A program made the position numbers and the translations under genes. Shown piece by piece: positions 59,528 through 64,000 of a DNA stretch of 64,000 nucleotides. The stretch spans positions 54,245,510 through 54,309,509 of the forward strand of contig OY759266.1 in assembly GCA_963662155.1 (NCBI GenBank), in the 5' to 3' direction. How positions within the stretch are numbered: the stretch's first letter is position 1; the number at the start of each line of letters is the position of its first letter. Source of the DNA: Lamellibrachia columna (Eukaryota > Annelida > Polychaeta > Sabellida > Siboglinidae). The notes under the pieces are model-generated. The model saw only the letters and a list, made by a program, of their open reading frames with translations, was not told the origin of the DNA and did no database searches.

Positions 59528-62500
59528 TCAGTCGGCAATGATCATGTTGAGTATTTGCAGGGCTGTGTCGCCTACATCCTGTGGCACCTACAAACACCCG
59601 ATGTCAAGTCAAATGTGCATGACCGAATGTATTAACTTTATGAATCTAATAAAAGATAAATTTTCCACTCATTTCCCTTTATATATAAACAAGTAAAAAA
59701 GGTACGTTCTTATATATTCTGCCAATTGATGTTCTAACCACTAACCATTCGTTGATACTGAACTAATGTTTTTGCTTGCCTTGTCCTAATCTCATTTTTA
59801 AGACAAATATTGCATCACAAAGCATTTTACATGTTGTACTTGTGAATCATTCATTTCACAATTTTTTACTAAAAGATGAAGGCGTACATACCATGTGTTA
59901 CTAAGAGATGAAGGCGTACATACCATGTGTTACTAAGAGATGAAGGCGTACATACCATGTGTTACTAAGAGATGAAGGCGTACATACCATGTGTTACTAA
60001 GAGATGAAGGCGTACATACCATGTGTTACTAAGAGATGAAGGCGTACATACCATGTGTTACTAAGAGATGAAGGCGTACATACCATGTGTTACTAAGAGA
60101 TGAAGGCGTACATACCATGTGTTACTAAGAGATGAAGTCGTACATACCATGTGTTACTAAGAGATGAAGGCGTACATACCATGTGTTACTAAGAGATGAA
60201 GGCGTACATACCATGTGTTACTAAGAGATGAAGGCGTACATACCATGTGTTACTAAGAGATGAAGGCGTACATACCATGTGTTACTAAGAGATGAAGGCG
60301 TACATACCATGTGTTACTAAGAGATGAAGGCGTACATACCATGTGTTACTAAGAGATGAAGGCGTACATACCATGTGTTACTAAGAGATGAAGGCGTACA
60401 TACCATGTGTTACTAAGAGATGAAGTCGTACATACCATGTGTTACTAAGAGATGAAGGCGTACATACCATGTGTTACTAAGAGATGAAGGCGTACATACC
60501 ATGTGTTACTAAGAGATGAAGGCGTACATACCATGTGTTACTAAGAGATGAAGGCGTACATACCATGTGTTACTAAGAGATGAAGGCGTACATACCATGT
60601 GTTACTAAGAGATGAAGGCGTACCTACCATGTGTTACTAAGAGATGAAGGCGTACATACCATGTGTTACTAAGAGATGAAGGCGTACATACCATGTGTTA
60701 CTAAGAGATGAAGGCGTACATACCATGTGTTACTAAGAGATGAAGGCGTACCTACCATGTGTTACTAAGAGATGAAGGCGTACCTACCATGTGTTACTAA
60801 GAGATGAAGGCGTACCTACCATGTGTTACTAAGAGATGAAGGCGTACCTACCATGTGTTACTAAGAGATGAAGGCGTACCTACCATGTGTTACTAAGAGA
60901 TGAAGGCGTACCTACCATGTGTTACTAAGAGATGAAGGCGTACCTACCATGTGTTACTAAGAGATGAAGGCGTACCTACCATGTGTTACTAAGAGATGAA
61001 GGCGTACCTACCATGTGTTACTAAGAGATGAAGTCGTACATACCATGTGTTACTAAGAGATGAAGGCGTACATACCATGTGTTACTAAGAGATGAAGGCG
61101 TACATACCATGTGTTACTAAGAGATGAAGGCGTACATACCATGTGTTACTAAGAGATGAAGGCGTACCTACCATGTGTTACTAAGAGATGAAGGCGTACA
61201 TACCATGTGTTACTAAGAGATGAAGGCGTACCTACCATGTGTTACTAAGAGATGAAGGCGTACATACCATGTGTTACTAAGAGATGAAGGCGTACATACC
61301 ATGTGTTACTAAGAGATGAAGGCGTACATACCATGTGTTACTAAGAGATGAAGGCGTACATACCATGTGTTACTAAGAGATGAAGGCGTACCTACCATGT
61401 GTTACTAAGAGATGAAGGCGTACATACCATGTGTTACTAAGAGATGAAGGCGTACCTACCATGTGTTACTAAGAGATGAAGGCGTACCTACCATGTGTCC
61501 AGAGTCAAGAACCCAGTAGAAATAGAAATTCTTGTAGCTTTTCACAAAAGCTACATTCTTGTCCGTCACCTTGCCTACAATTTCGCGGCGTTCTGCTGTG
61601 TTGTAGAGGTGCAGTCCTGGCCAGCGTAACTTCTGCACCCATTCCTCTGTGCCTGCAAATGCAATTTGGCCAAAACAAAATTTTTTGAAAGGAGAAAATA
61701 TTAAAGAAAAACAATTTCCTGCAATTGTGTACTGAACGTGTATTTTAAAGTGGGAAATTTGACATTATCACAAACTTCTTGGAAAAATACATTACATGGG
61801 TGTACAGGCAATGGTGTTAACAGAATCAATCATGATTTCAAATACAGTGCTTTCATCGTACACAGCTACAATTCTGTAATCAAGATGTTCAGGCCTTTCC
61901 TGCTGTAATACTTTCTTAGTGATGATTCTTGGAAGCAATTCATTTCATGGATTATACGTGGCACGCCATGACAGTCAAAATGCAATATACAGAATATTGT
62001 CATAAAATTACATATACAGGACTCTGTTTAACAGAATCAGCCGTTTAGTAGACTCTTATATTTGCTGGGATAGAATTATTCCCGTTGTATCAAATTGCTC
62101 TGGCCCGAAGTGATTCTGTTAAGCCCATTGTATATAAATATTATATAGCAGATGAATTACCAACAATATTATAATGACAAAGACTTACCGAGGGTGTCAA
62201 CAATCAGATCAAGCTGCCCACTGTAAATGACCACTTTGATGTCGCCTTTGTTCAGCATCCTGTCGACTACAAACCAGAGGTATGATGTAACACGCAGGCT
62301 ACACAGCTACTAGATGGATGATACACTGGTGTATTTGGGGCCATGGCCCCCTTGGGTAATTTTTTTACCAAAGGGTATATGTAATCTATTGCGCCAGCAT
62401 GGTAGACTAAGTAAGCCTGCACCCCCTTTGTGAGATCCTAGATACGGCTGCGATAGCATATTATATTGCAAGAACAGATGACCAATTAGCATGTCTGAAT

Positions 62501-63361
62501 TATTAATTAAGTTTGAAGGTCAGTTCATTGAGGAGCCAAGTAGGACCCTATGATCAGAACCTAAGGTAAGGTAGGCTGTCTAAAAACGGGTGCCAACTGT
62601 GAGTGGTGCACACCTGTAAGACTAGTAACAGAAATCCATAAGACTGCAAATAAACCCATATAATTATCTACTTCCAATGGTTTGCTGCACATGCTGAAAA
62701 GGAGTCTGCCATGCAGTCGTGAGACCAGGGCAGTGGACTGTGCACAACTCAAATATTCACGATAATCGCTCTTCGGAAGTGTTTAACTGCATGCGATTCG
62801 ACAGACGTGGTTTGTATCCCATAGTGCAAAATAAGCCTTGTTCAAAATGCACAAAACTAAGGCATGTCTCCTATACTCAAAAGACCTGTGTCATATGACA
62901 GGAGTTACCCATACATACCTGTGTCCATGACATGAGTTACCTGTATATACCTGTGTCTATGACAAGTTACCTGTACATACCTATGTCGATGACAAGAGTT
63001 ACCTGTACATACCTATGTCGATGACAAGAGTTACTTGTACATACCTATGTGTATGACAAAAGTTACCTGTACATACCTATGTCTATGACAAGAGTTACCT
63101 GTACATACCTATGCGTATGACAAAAGTTACCTGTACATACCTGTGTCTATGACAAGAGTTACCTGTACATACCTATGTCTATGACGAGTTACCTGTACAT
63201 ACCTATGTCTATGACAAGAGTTACCTGTACATACCTATGTCTATGACAAGAGTTACCTGTACATACCTATGTGTATGACAAAAGTTACCTGTACATACCT
63301 GTGTCTATCACAGGTTTCATGAAGTCAACCGACTGTTTCTCAAACACCATTTGTGACTGGG
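59528..63361 (-). CDS. SCPEP1: Retinoid-inducible serine carboxypeptidase-like, last four exons (5' part outside window)
   Basis: Peptidase family S10 enzyme; the family is secreted or lysosomal and removes C-terminal residues. Exons: 63361-63299, 62266-62189, 61652-61492 and 59587-59528, in phase, about 120 residues including the C-terminus. The first reads VDFMKPVIDT, the next VVIYSGQLDLIVDTLG with the catalytic Asp region, the third EEWVQKLRWPGL and SAFVKSYKN-like AFVKSYKNFYFYWVLDSGHM with the catalytic His, and the last VPQDVGDTALQIL and stop. Co-linear with human SCPEP1 (FMKPVI, NGQLDLIVDT, FVKSYKN, AGHMVPSDQGDMAL). The catalytic Ser exon must lie to the right of 64000 or was missed in 63400-64000. 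Both the first and third exons end in donors that have been amplified into minisatellites. Confidence 0.9.
59874..61497 (-). repeat. 32-bp minisatellite, about 51 copies, each carrying a splice donor
   Basis: Units are spaced exactly 32 bases (for example 59941 and 59973). On the minus strand each contains ACACATG|GTATGTACG or ACACATG|GTAGGTACG. The rightmost unit is the real exon-intron border of the carboxypeptidase exon ending at 61492: 7 exonic plus 25 intronic bases form the unit. Variation is almost confined to one donor base (T or G) and one GGCG/GTCG site. Confidence 0.95.
62324..62450 (+). mobile_element. hAT-type MITE, copy 3
   Basis: Begins CACTGGTGTATTTGGGG and ends GATCCTAGATACGGCTG, diverged forms of the family's inverted ends. 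Internal TATGTAATCTATTGCGCC and ATGGTAGACTAAGTAAGC match the other copies. It lies in the intron between two carboxypeptidase exons. Confidence 0.5.
62590..62840. repeat. Dispersed repeat, copy 2
   Basis: Diverged copy of the sequence at 2042-2330 (CACACCTGTAAG, GTAACAGAAATCC, GGTTTGCTGCACATGCT, CGCTCTTCGGAAGTGT). It lies in the intron of the carboxypeptidase gene. Confidence 0.55.
62885..63312 (-). repeat. About 32-bp minisatellite, about 13 copies, amplified from a splice donor
   Basis: On the minus strand, units carry ATAGACATAG|GTATGTACAG (variants ATACACATAG, ATAGACACAG), spaced 31-32 bases. The terminal unit is the real donor of the carboxypeptidase exon 63299-63361 (ATAGACACAG|GTATGT). 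Each unit also contains a second AG|GTAACT. Confidence 0.93.
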
Positions 63362-64000
63362 CTGCAAACAAGTCATCCACGTGGTGAACAAGTGCAGCGT
63401 GCTTACTGCTATTTGTGAAACAGTGCTTTTATTAAATTTAATAAAACCTACTAATCAGTGTTGTAAGAATTGAATAATTAATTTCTGCGACTATTCAATT
63501 GCACTATTACATCTCAAGAATAGAACTAATGGAGTTGTTTAGAGGCAAACAGTACTGTATTGGTTGTAGCAGTATGTAAACCGGTTGCTTTCTCAGTCTG
63601 AACAGCTGAAGAATATAGAAACTCTGTGTCCTAAAGGTTAAGCGTGGGGCTTGCTTGATTGTGGGAGGTCCTGGCGGTTCTTTCTCAGGCATCCAGTAGA
63701 TAACTGAACTGACATTTATGTCAGAAAATTCTATTCATGATTGGTAGGCACAAGTGAAAACTTAATTAAATGGCCCACCATTGTTACAACATTACTGTTA
63801 CAACACCATTGTTACAACATTACTGTTACAACACCATTGTTAAAACGAACGTAAACTTTTTGGACTCTGAAAGTTGTATTATTATGATGCCACTGTACAA
63901 GACTGAAGTCGTCTCCTACAGGCTGGACTCCATCTCCACACATGGAGCATAAACATGATCTACAAGTAGAAGCTGGTGGTCTACCTCCCCAAGTGACGTT
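63362..64000. other. Carboxypeptidase intron or upstream region
   Basis: No further S10 exon is recognised. At 63778-63840 a TGTTACAACA(C/T)(C/T)A unit repeats four to five times. Confidence 0.4.

Noticed and set aside
59874..63312. CRISPR-like arrays (about 32-bp repeats)
   Set aside because: The units are contiguous with no spacers, contain splice donors, and lie in a eukaryotic intron.
63870..64000. Next upstream carboxypeptidase exon
   Set aside because: The minus-strand frame contains WGG and DDF but no stretch that aligns with the S10 family.

Overview
This is a gene-bearing window from an animal nuclear genome. It contains spliced genes with GT-AG introns, animal-specific protein families, several non-LTR retrotransposon types, a Penelope-like element, hAT-type DNA transposons, and very many micro- and minisatellites. 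The repeat content suggests a non-vertebrate metazoan, perhaps a marine lophotrochozoan or invertebrate deuterostome. That placement is inference; no sequence here fixes the species.

Four genes can be assembled exon by exon, with splice sites and codon phases that agree throughout. (1) METTL23, minus strand, 8748-17236: four coding exons seen, an upstream exon not found. (2) PLA2G6, the calcium-independent phospholipase A2 (iPLA2-beta) with ankyrin repeats, minus strand, 22542-41241: 17 coding exons, complete, 820 residues, with a lipase Ser in GTSTG and a catalytic Asp in DGG. (3) ZNF207/BuGZ, plus strand, 45027-54494: nine exons, complete, 406 residues, two zinc fingers and a Bub3-binding GLEBS motif. 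(4) A serine carboxypeptidase of the SCPEP1 (S10) type, minus strand, 59528-63361: the last four exons, with the 5' part beyond the right edge. METTL23 and PLA2G6 lie head-to-tail. PLA2G6 and ZNF207 diverge from a 3.8 kb spacer. ZNF207 and the carboxypeptidase converge. The four do not form a pathway. From general knowledge, METTL23, ZNF207 and SCPEP1 all sit on human chromosome 17, so part of this neighbourhood may be old linkage.

Region by region: 1-8.7 kb is intergenic, with a hAT-type MITE, a tandemly duplicated SGNH-esterase/Penelope chimera and minisatellites. 8.7-17.3 kb is METTL23, whose introns hold a hAT element with an RTE-like LINE nested inside it, a CR1-like LINE, and a third LINE inserted in a minisatellite. 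17.3-21.5 kb is AT-rich spacer with a 175-bp tandem repeat. 21.5-41.3 kb is PLA2G6, with many repeats in its introns. 41.3-45 kb is the divergent spacer with a long CT tract and a 550-bp duplication. 45-55.2 kb is ZNF207. 55.2-58.7 kb is spacer with diverged repeats. 58.7-64 kb is the carboxypeptidase.

The most unusual pattern is that many tandem repeats sit exactly on gene-structure boundaries. A 32-bp minisatellite of about 51 copies repeats the last 7 exonic bases plus the splice donor of the carboxypeptidase penultimate exon. A second 32-bp array repeats another donor of the same gene. A PLA2G6 acceptor plus the start of its glycine-rich lipase exon is triplicated. The stop codons of METTL23 and PLA2G6 each lie in a short tandem repeat. 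A 36-bp array in a ZNF207 intron looks copied from the end of the preceding exon.
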